This document shows positions 1-5,066 of a stretch of 7,599 nucleotides of DNA, in pieces. Origin of the DNA: CAYGVX01 sp964395545 (GTDB lineage: Archaea > Thermoproteota > Bathyarchaeia > Bathyarchaeales > SOJC01); contig CAYNAW010000053.1 of NCBI GenBank assembly GCA_964395545.1, positions 1 through 7,599 on the forward strand, in the 5' to 3' direction. Position 1 is the stretch's first letter, and every line of letters begins with the position of its first letter. A program made the position numbers and the translations under genes. The notes beneath the pieces were generated by a model that saw only the letters and a program-made list of their open reading frames with translations, made no database searches and was not told the origin of the DNA.

Positions 1-20
1 TAAAGTCCGCGCTTAGTCAT
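1..20 (-). CDS. Possible start of an unidentified minus-strand gene (partial)
   Basis: An ATG at 20-18 on the minus strand opens a frame that leaves the window after six codons (M-T-K-R-G-L). A GAGG motif (29-32) lies 8 nt upstream, and an AT-rich TATA-like box (61-68) sits a further 30 nt back, giving an archaeal promoter, SD and start codon at normal spacing. Too little protein is visible to name a product. The sequence left of the window is needed to tell whether this is a real gene or chance spacing. Confidence 0.35.
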
Positions 21-60
21 AGCTGCAGCCTCGCTGCTGATGGGTATACTGTGGTTGAGC

Positions 61-68
61 TTTATATT
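61..68 (-). promoter_or_regulatory. TATA-like promoter box for the gene leaving the left edge
   Basis: On the minus strand this reads AATATAAA, close to an archaeal TATA box. Transcription starting about 25 nt downstream would begin near position 38-40. That leaves a leader of about 20 nt carrying GAGG before the ATG at 20. The box lies just past the DUF429 stop codon, so the next gene would be transcribed separately from that operon. Confidence 0.35.
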
Positions 69-70
69 TG

Positions 71-667
71 CTACGTGCGCACCCTTCTTTTCCGCGGCAT
101 CATTATCGCTTTCTCGCTGGTTCCGTAGACGACAGTTTTTCCTTCTAAGAAGAGTTTTCCCACGTATGCGCAGGTTGCGGCATCGAGCTCGTGGTCGCTC
201 ATGTTGTCAGTCAAGCCTCGGATTCCCAGCCTCTCTAATCCTCTTCGTAGGCCTTCGAGTCCCTTCTGTTTTCTTGGCACCTGGAGCACGTCTTGGGCTC
301 CTCCCGGATAGACTTCTATGACCGCGAAGCGTCTGCCCTCGAGTGTTGCCTTCAGGCTTATGCCCCTGCTGGTCAGCTTTCTCATGGGACCAAGCGTGAT
401 GGGGAAGAACCTTATTCCTCTTCTCAAGAGTTCCTCATCACATTCCCTCAGGTGAACGCCTGTCCTCTCTTCTATCGACTTTCTTCCTTCGGGAAGGCTG
501 AGGGGCGCGTCTATGGCCACTATTCTGGGCTTCGTCCTCTCCACGTGTCTGATTATCTCCGCATCTTGGTAGACGAGAAAGGCTTCGGCTTTCAAGCCTC
601 TGAGGACACAGAAACCTGTGGGTCTCGTTTCGACGCCCGCTAGATCCACGCCCACCACTACCGACAT
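71..667 (-). CDS. DUF429 family protein, predicted RNase H-fold nuclease
   Basis: This 198-residue protein has the layout of the DUF429 family, which is predicted to adopt an RNase H-like fold; no precise substrate is established. The N-terminal strand VVGVDLAG carries Asp8. A second acidic strand, AIDAPLSLP, carries Asp53. VIEVYPGG carries Glu118, and near the C-terminus SDHELDAATCAYVG carries Asp158 and Asp162. These acidic residues are where a metal-dependent nuclease of this fold would bind divalent ions, but activity is inferred. The C-terminal tail (PRKRRVRT) is strongly basic, which could help nucleic acid contact. The ATG start at 667 has GAGG about 10 nt upstream. The gene begins 41 nt after the stop of the alkyltransferase gene and is probably the last of a four-gene minus-strand run. 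The family call is good; the biochemical role is unknown. Confidence 0.8.
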   Translation of the reverse strand: MSVVVGVDLAGVETRPTGFCVLRGLKAEAFLVYQDAEIIRHVERTKPRIVAIDAPLSLPEGRKSIEERTGVHLRECDEELLRRGIRFFPITLGPMRKLTSRGISLKATLEGRRFAVIEVYPGGAQDVLQVPRKQKGLEGLRRGLERLGIRGLTDNMSDHELDAATCAYVGKLFLEGKTVVYGTSEKAIMMPRKRRVRT

Positions 668-708
668 CTAACTTCAGCCTCTGATGTGTGAACGAATGCT
701 GCTCTCAG

Positions 709-1296
709 TCATGCCTCACGTGGAGGTTTGACCATCCGGATTGGGAACAGCGTCAGCACTCTTCCATCGATGGTGGGCTCAACTGCCTCGGTGAAGCCTC
801 GGTCCTCTCTCTGCAGAAGTTCCCACTTCAGGTTCACCCCTCCGCCGTAGCCCCACAGAGTCATGTCCGCGCCGACCACCCTGTGGCATGGGACGAGTGG
901 GGCGAAGGGGTTAGTAGCCATGATGCGGCCGACTGCTCGGGGGCTCCCGCCGGCAGCTTCAGCCAGGGCGCCGTAGGTCGTCACGTAGCCTGTCGGAATC
1001 AGCGACGTCAGTTTGAGAACCAGCTGCGAGTAGCGAGGTATACGGTCCATCGCAAGCGTGAAGCTGAAGGAAGCGTCCTTGCCGTCATAGACGGCTTTGA
1101 TCGCCCTCAAGACTTCTTCTGCGAACATGTCTCTTTCTTTGACTGCTTGGAAGACCGCGTTATGAGGTAGTTCCTTCAACAGACTCTCTAGGGCATGTTC
1201 CTCTCGAGAGGCGAACGTGGTGGCGACAATTCTCCGTTCTTCGACTGCAACACCGCACCATGACTCTTCAAGGTTGTCGACGTGGAGGGTTATCAC
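709..1296 (-). CDS. ogt: Methylated-DNA--protein-cysteine methyltransferase (O6-alkylguanine repair)
   Basis: This is a suicide repair protein that moves the alkyl group from O6-alkylguanine in DNA onto its own cysteine. The active-site motif PCHRVVG is intact (Cys137, His138, Arg139), so it is a true transferase and not an alkyltransferase-like protein lacking the Cys. Other family marks are the helix-turn-helix segment VTTYGALAEAAG (Tyr108), the RAVGRIMATNP stretch (Arg120, the probable base-flipping arginine finger, and Asn129, the hinge), and the C-terminal GGGVNLKWELLQRE. The N-terminal 85 residues form the poorly conserved first domain. About 30 residues after the core motif form a tail longer than in many homologues. 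At 195 residues it is slightly long for the family. The start is GTG at 1296, 16 nt past the permease stop, with only a weak SD (AAGG), so translation may depend on coupling to the upstream gene. Confidence 0.93.
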   Translation of the reverse strand: MITLHVDNLEESWCGVAVEERRIVATTFASREEHALESLLKELPHNAVFQAVKERDMFAEEVLRAIKAVYDGKDASFSFTLAMDRIPRYSQLVLKLTSLIPTGYVTTYGALAEAAGGSPRAVGRIMATNPFAPLVPCHRVVGADMTLWGYGGGVNLKWELLQREDRGFTEAVEPTIDGRVLTLFPIRMVKPPREA

Positions 1297-1312
1297 TGCT
1301 GTAGCCTTACTC

Positions 1313-2245
1313 TCACTCCTTAATCTCCGCCCGTTTCAACGCAAACCAGGCGATCAGAGAGAGGACGAAAATGTAGGCTGCTGCCACGAGGATCGACCTG
1401 AGAACGATGAATCCCAATGGCTCGGTATACAAGAGCTCTCTCGTGCCCATGAACCCGCCGTAAAACTCGACGTTCGCCGAAGGATAGAGCACATAATTGA
1501 CTAGATTCGCGCCTACGTTGTCGGTGCCCGTGGCAATGCTGAAGGGGACACCTGGTATTTGCTGTCCCGCTTCTCGGGCTACGCCTGCAGTTCCTCCGCC
1601 TGGAACGTAGCTCAGTATCCACGCCTGCTCTGTCGCGACGGAAATTATCGTCGTGATGATGTTTGCTCCCAAGTAGAAGCCGAAGGTTCCGAGGGCGGCA
1701 ATCATGGAGCTCTTTGAAAGAGAGCCCAGGGCTAGTACAATGGCTATCCACACAAGCGTGCTCACCAAGCCTCCGAGCATAGACAGGGGAAGCAGGTGAA
1801 GGTTGTTCTGGGCGCCGTAGATGACTGAGCCGCCGACGGCCATGTAAACCATGAGGACGATGTACGTCGCGAGCAGGGTGAGGAAGGCGGCGAACACTTT
1901 TCCGATGAAGACGATCGTGCGTGATATGGGTTTGGTAAGCAGAGGGACGATTGTCCCGCTTTCGAACTCGCCCGAGATGCTGTTCATGGCCGTGACTATG
2001 GCGAAGAGGAGGTAGCCGAAGCCGCCAATGCCGATGCCGGTCTGGATGACGTAGTCCGAGTTAGAGGCGAGTGCCACGCCGAGGAGGTTGCTTACAATTA
2101 CTGGGAGGAACAGGATGAGGGTGGCGAGGACGAAGGCGACGATGAGCATGCCCAGGAACTTCTTCTTGCGTATGTTCCACAGCAGCTCGTACCTCGTCAT
2201 GGCCAGGAAAGCTGTCCATCGTGAATACTTCCCAGTGCCTTTCAC
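1313..2245 (-). CDS. ABC-2 type transporter permease
   Basis: This 310-residue membrane protein is the permease half of an ABC-2 type transporter. After a basic cytoplasmic start (residues 1-30, with NIRKKKF) I see about six hydrophobic segments: residues 31-56, 70-90, 116-143, 152-175, 180-205 and 277-302. Between the second and third lies SGEFESGTIVPLLTKPISR (91-109), the cytoplasmic loop typical of NatB/DrrB-like ABC-2 permeases, which is thought to contact the ATPase. The region between the last two helices (about 206-276) is a large polar loop, probably outside the cell. The start is GTG at 2245, and its GTGA overlaps the TGA of the ATPase gene, so the two are translationally coupled and form one transporter. 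The substrate cannot be read from the sequence; export of a lipid, peptide, drug or ion is possible. Confidence 0.88.
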   Translation of the reverse strand: MKGTGKYSRWTAFLAMTRYELLWNIRKKKFLGMLIVAFVLATLILFLPVIVSNLLGVALASNSDYVIQTGIGIGGFGYLLFAIVTAMNSISGEFESGTIVPLLTKPISRTIVFIGKVFAAFLTLLATYIVLMVYMAVGGSVIYGAQNNLHLLPLSMLGGLVSTLVWIAIVLALGSLSKSSMIAALGTFGFYLGANIITTIISVATEQAWILSYVPGGGTAGVAREAGQQIPGVPFSIATGTDNVGANLVNYVLYPSANVEFYGGFMGTRELLYTEPLGFIVLRSILVAAAYIFVLSLIAWFALKRAEIKE

Positions 2246-3183
2246 TTTTTGCCCGCTCCTCCTTGCTCGGTGACGAGTTTGACGAAAACCTCTTCGAGGG
2301 TTCCTCCCTCCATCTTCATCGACACTATCACTCCCCCCGCCTTCGTGACGGCTTGTGACACTTGAGGTCTCACATCGTCGGCTGTCTTGACGTCGACTTC
2401 GAGCGCATTGCCTTTGTGGGTCACTCGGGAGACAAAGGGTAACGCCTTGACATTTTCTACGATGGCTTCTTCAAGCGTCGTGACCTCTACTACCAGTTTG
2501 GCTGGGGCTGCGAACTTTGAAATATTCTCAAGCCGATCGGACACTAGCGATACACCTTTGTTGATTATGGTGGCGTGAGTGCAGACCTGCTGGACTTCGA
2601 AGAGCAGGTGTGACGATAGGAAGACCGTTGCGCCCTCTCTCGCGACGTTCTTAACCAACTCTCTCACTTCCACCATGCCAACGGGGTCCAAACCCAGACT
2701 GGGTTCGTCGAGGATTATCAGCTCTGGCTCGTTAAGCAAGGCTTGGGCGATGCCTAAGCGTTGCTGCATGCCTTTACTGTACTTCCCAACCGCATCCTTC
2801 CCCCGTTCCTTCAGCCCCACCAGTTCCAATAGCCTAGGAACCTGCTCCAACCTCTGCTGCTTCGTCATTCCAAACATGCTTGCATAAATGTCTAAGAGCT
2901 CCCACCCTGTCAAATGCTTCGGGAACTTCGGGAGCTCAGCCATGTACCCGATATGTAGCCGTGTCTCCGGCTGGTCTCTTCCAACGGTTCTGTCGAGGAC
3001 TTTGACTGAGCCCTCGTCAGGTTTCAGTAGTCCTAGGAGCATCTTTATCGTGGTTGTCTTGCCTGCGCCGTTTGGCCCCAAGAAACCGTGCACCGTATTC
3101 GCCTCCACTTTGAGGTTCAGCCTGCTGACTGCGGTCAGCTTTCCAAATCTCTTGCTCAAGTTTTCGGTCTGTATGGCAAACAA
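2242..3183 (-). CDS. ABC transporter ATP-binding protein (CcmA/NatA-like)
   Basis: This is the cytoplasmic ATPase of the transporter formed with the adjoining ABC-2 permease. All nucleotide-binding motifs are present: Walker A GPNGAGKT (36-43), signature YSKGMQQR (135-142), Walker B LIILDEP (155-161), D-loop LGLDP (163-167) and switch His192 in LSSHLL. The Q-loop position reads YMAELPKFP, with no Gln, as in many members of this subfamily. After the ATPase core (about 1-215), an extra domain of about 95 residues (220-313) with alternating strands matches the DUF4162-like C-terminal region seen in CcmA-type proteins. The start is TTG at 3183: an in-frame TGA lies 30 nt upstream, and GAAGGA sits 6 nt before the TTG. 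This is the first gene of the minus-strand run. The transporter class is certain; the substrate is unknown. Confidence 0.92.
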   Translation of the reverse strand: MFAIQTENLSKRFGKLTAVSRLNLKVEANTVHGFLGPNGAGKTTTIKMLLGLLKPDEGSVKVLDRTVGRDQPETRLHIGYMAELPKFPKHLTGWELLDIYASMFGMTKQQRLEQVPRLLELVGLKERGKDAVGKYSKGMQQRLGIAQALLNEPELIILDEPSLGLDPVGMVEVRELVKNVAREGATVFLSSHLLFEVQQVCTHATIINKGVSLVSDRLENISKFAAPAKLVVEVTTLEEAIVENVKALPFVSRVTHKGNALEVDVKTADDVRPQVSQAVTKAGGVIVSMKMEGGTLEEVFVKLVTEQGGAGKK

Positions 3184-3260
3184 GTCTAGTCCTTCGATTA
3201 AGCAGAAGCGTCACGGCTTCTGTAGACTGTGGTTCTCTTGTATCTAACTTGCCGGGCTCG

Positions 3261-3268
3261 CATTTAAG
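3261..3268 (-). promoter_or_regulatory. Probable TATA box of the ABC transporter-ogt-DUF429 operon
   Basis: On the minus strand the box reads CTTAAATG, preceded by the A-rich GGTAAAAAT, which would fit a BRE plus TATA arrangement. Transcription would begin near 3240, leaving a leader of roughly 57 nt before the TTG start at 3183. It is the only good AT-rich box upstream of the ABC ATPase gene. There is no experimental support. Confidence 0.35.
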
Positions 3269-3340
3269 ATTTTTACCGCGTGACGAGTCGTGGCTCTCAT
3301 GACAGGTTTTTCAAGGCGTTTCAGACATAGCATTATGTGA

Positions 3341-3463
3341 GCAGGGACTGGTTGTCTGAAGAGAACTGAGTGGTTGCTGATTTCCGAACTGATGAAAGAG
3401 CGGGAAGAAGCGTCTTCACTCCGGGGACTCGCGAAAGAGCTGAGTCAACAGGTTCATGATTAA
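3341..3463 (+). pseudogene. Short open stretch, possible remnant of a helix-turn-helix regulator
   Basis: This frame is open from a TGA at 3338-3340 to TAA at 3461-3463. It encodes an amphipathic, helix-rich sequence including TEWLLISELMKEREEASSLR and LAKELSQ, which looks like the first helices of a Lrp/AsnC- or MarR-like DNA-binding domain (the pattern ISELMK...LRxLAKELS). The domain ends at a stop where the recognition helix should begin. There is no good start codon: TTG at 3374 or CTG at 3356 are the choices, and neither has a clear SD. It may be a decayed gene, a small protein or chance. The resemblance is from memory and weak. Confidence 0.2.
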
Positions 3464-3471
3464 GTTTAAAT
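3464..3471 (+). promoter_or_regulatory. Probable TATA box of the proteasome beta gene
   Basis: GTTTAAAT lies about 25 nt before the expected transcript start near 3493. That would give a short leader of about 25 nt containing the strong SD at 3501-3508 and ending at the TTG start at 3518. The spacing fits an archaeal promoter well. Confidence 0.5.
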
Positions 3472-3500
3472 GGTTGTTGCTGTATAGTCAACCAGCGTCT

Positions 3501-3508
3501 AGGAGGAA
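3501..3508 (+). promoter_or_regulatory. Strong Shine-Dalgarno fixing a TTG start for the proteasome gene
   Basis: AGGAGGAA stands 9-10 nt before TTG at 3518. It decides in favour of this start over the internal ATG at 3554-3556 (residue 13), which has no SD and lies only two codons before the segment equivalent to the proteolytic N-terminus. Confidence 0.7.
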
Positions 3509-3517
3509 GCAGCAGCT

Positions 3518-4138
3518 TTGGTTGAGCAAGATCAGCAGTATCCTTACTTCTTTATGCCCGGCGCGACCACGCTCGGCTTAGTGTTCTCTGACGGCGTGTT
3601 GCTGGCGTCGGAGAAACGTGTGACTTACGGCTACTTCGTGACGAGTAAGGCAGGGAAGAAGGTTTTCAAGATCGCTGGTCACATCGGCGCAGCATGCGCC
3701 GGACTCGTCTCCGACATGCAGACACTCATCCGGGAGGTTGAGGCCTACGCCAACCTTTTCATGCTCGACGTGGGGCGCAAGATCCCCGTGCGCTCGGCTG
3801 CGAAAGTCATGTCCAACCTTCTCTTCGGCAGACGCTACTTCCCGCTTATCACGCAAACGGTCGTGGGCGGAGTGGACGAGGAGGGCGCATCGATTTACGT
3901 CTTAGACGTGTTGGGCTCGGTGATTCCTGACAAGTATGCCGCCGTGGGCACGGGCGCAGAGATTGCCATAGGCGTGCTTGAGGAGAATTACCAAGACGGC
4001 ATGAGCTTGGACGAGGCTAAGGCGATGGCTGTTCGTGCCATGAAGTCTGCCATCAGCCGCGACTCGATGAGCGGGAACGGGTTCGACTTCTTAATCATCA
4101 CGAAAGACGGAATCATTGAAGAGTCCATGCAGTTTTAA
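3518..4138 (+). CDS. psmB: Proteasome beta subunit, predicted non-catalytic (Thr1 replaced by Ala)
   Basis: This is a 206-residue beta subunit of the 20S proteasome, which forms the inner rings of the cytoplasmic protease barrel. The family core runs from GATTLGLVFSDGVLLASEKR near the N-terminus to SRDSMSGNGFD near the C-terminus. In active archaeal subunits the self-cleaved N-terminus reads G/TTTxG and Thr1 is the nucleophile. Here the aligned stretch is G-A-T-T-L-G, so position 1 is Ala16. The other active-site residues remain: Glu32 (Glu17), Lys48 (Lys33), Asp182 and Ser185 of the RDSxSG motif. The residue matching Ser129 is Thr145. The likely outcome is an unprocessed, structural beta subunit working beside an active beta encoded elsewhere, as in Sulfolobus, whose beta1 also lacks Thr1 as I recall it. 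The start is TTG, with 12 residues before MPGATT. No ATPase or alpha subunit gene is in the window. Confidence 0.9.
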   Translation: MVEQDQQYPYFFMPGATTLGLVFSDGVLLASEKRVTYGYFVTSKAGKKVFKIAGHIGAACAGLVSDMQTLIREVEAYANLFMLDVGRKIPVRSAAKVMSNLLFGRRYFPLITQTVVGGVDEEGASIYVLDVLGSVIPDKYAAVGTGAEIAIGVLEENYQDGMSLDEAKAMAVRAMKSAISRDSMSGNGFDFLIITKDGIIEESMQF

Positions 4139-4291
4139 CTCCCGCACCCTAACGTCTTCTTGCTAGTCTTGAACCTGTCGCCGTTCAAGCCAGCTCTTCA
4201 ACGGCTTTCCAATAGTGTGATACATGCGGTCTTGTAGACAGGTTTTGTACGGTAATGTGACACCTGATGCGGCGCGCTTGCGTTATGAAGG

Positions 4292-4401
4292 TGGTGCAGC
4301 GGGCCGGATTTGAACCGGCGAACCCCTGCGGGAAAGGATCTTGAGTCCTTCGCCTATAGTCAACAGACTCTTCGTTATTGACCTGGCTTGGCTACCGCTG
4401 C
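4292..4401 (-). tRNA. tRNA-Leu(CAA) with a non-canonical intron in the D-loop
   Basis: Read on the minus strand, GCAGCGG (4401-4395) pairs with CCGCTGC (4302-4296). These are followed by discriminator A (4295) and an encoded CCA (4294-4292). The D-arm begins GCC (4392-4390) with the GGT of the D-loop. The anticodon loop CTCAAGA (4345-4339) gives anticodon CAA for UUG leucine codons. A long variable arm of the class II type follows, and the T-arm reads CCGG-TTCAAAT-CCGG. The gene is 110 nt with CCA. Removing about 22 nt inside the D-loop (4356-4377) yields 88 nt and a textbook archaeal Leu D-arm ending GGTCAAAGGC. The TTG-rich context of the window is unrelated. Both sequence and fold support the call strongly. 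Confidence 0.93.
4356..4377 (-). other. tRNA intron in the D-loop with a bulge-helix-bulge-like fold
   Basis: The insert interrupts the D-loop between two adenines of the expected GGTCAAAGGC. Exon bases GTCA (4382-4379) can pair with intron bases TGAC (4362-4359). The helix is flanked by ATA (4378-4376) on one strand and TAT (4358-4356) on the other. A 4-bp helix between two 3-nt bulges is the signature cut by archaeal splicing endonuclease. The inner stem beyond it is weak (AC/GT). The exact cut sites could shift by one or two bases, and the intron may be 20-22 nt. Confidence 0.75.
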
Positions 4402-4481
4402 ACCTCAAACCCGAAAACTAACCCTCAAGCATCTATTATCTCTTTCCAAAACAGAGAGCACTATTCACGCAAAGAGGGCTC

Positions 4482-4913
4482 TCATTCATGCCTAACATAA
4501 CATTGCACAATCTTCGGACACACCGCACACTCGTCAGGAATCCCCGCACCCTCAGGCAAACCCCGCAGAAAGCCCAAAAAATGCCTACAGCTCTTCGAAG
4601 GGATTGCAGCCACAGTGCTTGAAACACCTTCATCGCAGGTCTTACTTTTCCCTGAAGCCCCCTCCAGGCCGACCAAGAACGTCTCAGCAGCCCCCTCAAC
4701 GCCACGCACATGTACATGCCCACAACTGCCACCTTGACCATCCAACGATAACTCTAACCGCAACATACAATGTGGACACGCATAGTACGTCTCCCGAGGC
4801 AGCCTGGAGCTATCGGTCACCAAAACAGGCTGCTCAAATGAACGCCCACACCCGGAATAGGGACAGACCAACCCGTTAGACGGCAAGGCGACCAAACTCG
4901 TAGCGTATATCAA
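4482..4913 (-). CDS. Cysteine-rich putative zinc-binding protein of unknown function
   Basis: This 143-residue protein has ten cysteines arranged in two clusters. The first is CPYSGC (17-22) followed by YYACPHCMLRLEL (Cys46, Cys49), a zinc-finger-like unit joined by a polar stretch with PRETYY. The second is near the C-terminus: Cys109 in SKSCRHFLGFLRGLP, then IPDECAVCPKIVQC (Cys129, Cys132, Cys138). The middle (60-105) is low in predicted structure. I recall similar proteins from Bathyarchaeia-type genomes, with a C-terminal pattern like CPHYxGYL...PDECLxCPKxxxC, but know no function for them. There are no membrane segments or signal peptide. The start is TTG at 4913; a TATA-like box about 23 nt upstream suggests a leaderless message beginning at or near this codon. 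It is probably real, given the conserved-looking motifs and their spacing. Roles in transcription, RNA or redox are only guesses. Confidence 0.7.
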   Translation of the reverse strand: MIYATSLVALPSNGLVCPYSGCGRSFEQPVLVTDSSRLPRETYYACPHCMLRLELSLDGQGGSCGHVHVRGVEGAAETFLVGLEGASGKSKTCDEGVSSTVAAIPSKSCRHFLGFLRGLPEGAGIPDECAVCPKIVQCYVRHE

Positions 4914-4932
4914 TACGCAAGATATCTACCTC

Positions 4933-4939
4933 TAATAAA
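4933..4939 (-). promoter_or_regulatory. TATA-like box for the cysteine-rich protein, leaderless arrangement
   Basis: The minus strand reads TTTATTA centred 23 nt before the TTG at 4913, so a transcript starting 22-26 nt downstream would begin at the start codon itself. There is a GAGGT motif between the two, but at a poor distance for an SD. This supports a leaderless start. Confidence 0.4.
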
Positions 4940-5007
4940 CATTGCCTCTGGCACGTGCAACACAACTACAAAGAACCCAATCTGCGCGCAAGTTTGCAAC
5001 GTTAAAA

Positions 5008-5016
5008 CTATATTAA
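5008..5016 (+). promoter_or_regulatory. Probable TATA box of the polyamine operon
   Basis: ACTATATTA, preceded by an A-rich stretch (GTTAAAA), would place the transcript start near 5037. That is about 30 nt before the ATG of the BpsA-GNAT gene at 5067. The leader has no convincing SD. It is the only clear TATA-like box between the two divergent genes on this strand. Confidence 0.5.
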
Positions 5017-5066
5017 CCGCCAGCCCAATTCAGCCGTTAGACCACCTTAACCCTGAGACCAGCACC

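Larger units (their letters stand above)
3184..3517. other. Divergent intergenic region between the ABC operon and the proteasome gene
   Basis: These 334 nt separate two divergently transcribed units. They hold a probable minus-strand promoter box (3261-3268), a probable plus-strand promoter (3464-3471) with SD (3501-3508), and a short open plus-strand stretch (3341-3463) that resembles a regulator fragment. I see no tRNA, repeat or long complete gene here. The sequence is not notably AT-rich apart from the two promoter boxes. Confidence 0.7.

Noticed and set aside
40..643. Plus-strand open frames (40-321 and 293-643) over the DUF429 gene.
   Set aside because: Opposite-strand shadows of a recognisable gene; their translations are rich in Arg, Ser and Cys and show no family motifs.
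3389..3443. A C-box-like CTGATGA and a D-box CTGA 55 nt apart, suggesting a C/D box guide RNA.
   Set aside because: The C box starts with C instead of a purine, there are no internal C' and D' boxes, the terminal stem is poor, and the stretch overlaps a coding-like frame.
4208..4268. Imperfect inverted repeat (GTGTGATAC... to ...GTGACAC) downstream of the proteasome gene, considered as a terminator or small RNA.
   Set aside because: The pairing is short and broken, and there is no T-run after it on either strand.
4436..4741. Minus-strand open frame of 101 codons overlapping the cysteine-rich protein in another frame.
   Set aside because: Shadow frame rich in Arg, Trp and Cys with no SD or promoter of its own; the overlapping frame has conserved-looking cysteine motifs.
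4604..4879. Plus-strand open frame of 91 codons opposite the cysteine-rich protein.
   Set aside because: Low-complexity translation (Pro, His, Thr, Arg) with no motif; the minus strand has ordered cysteine clusters.
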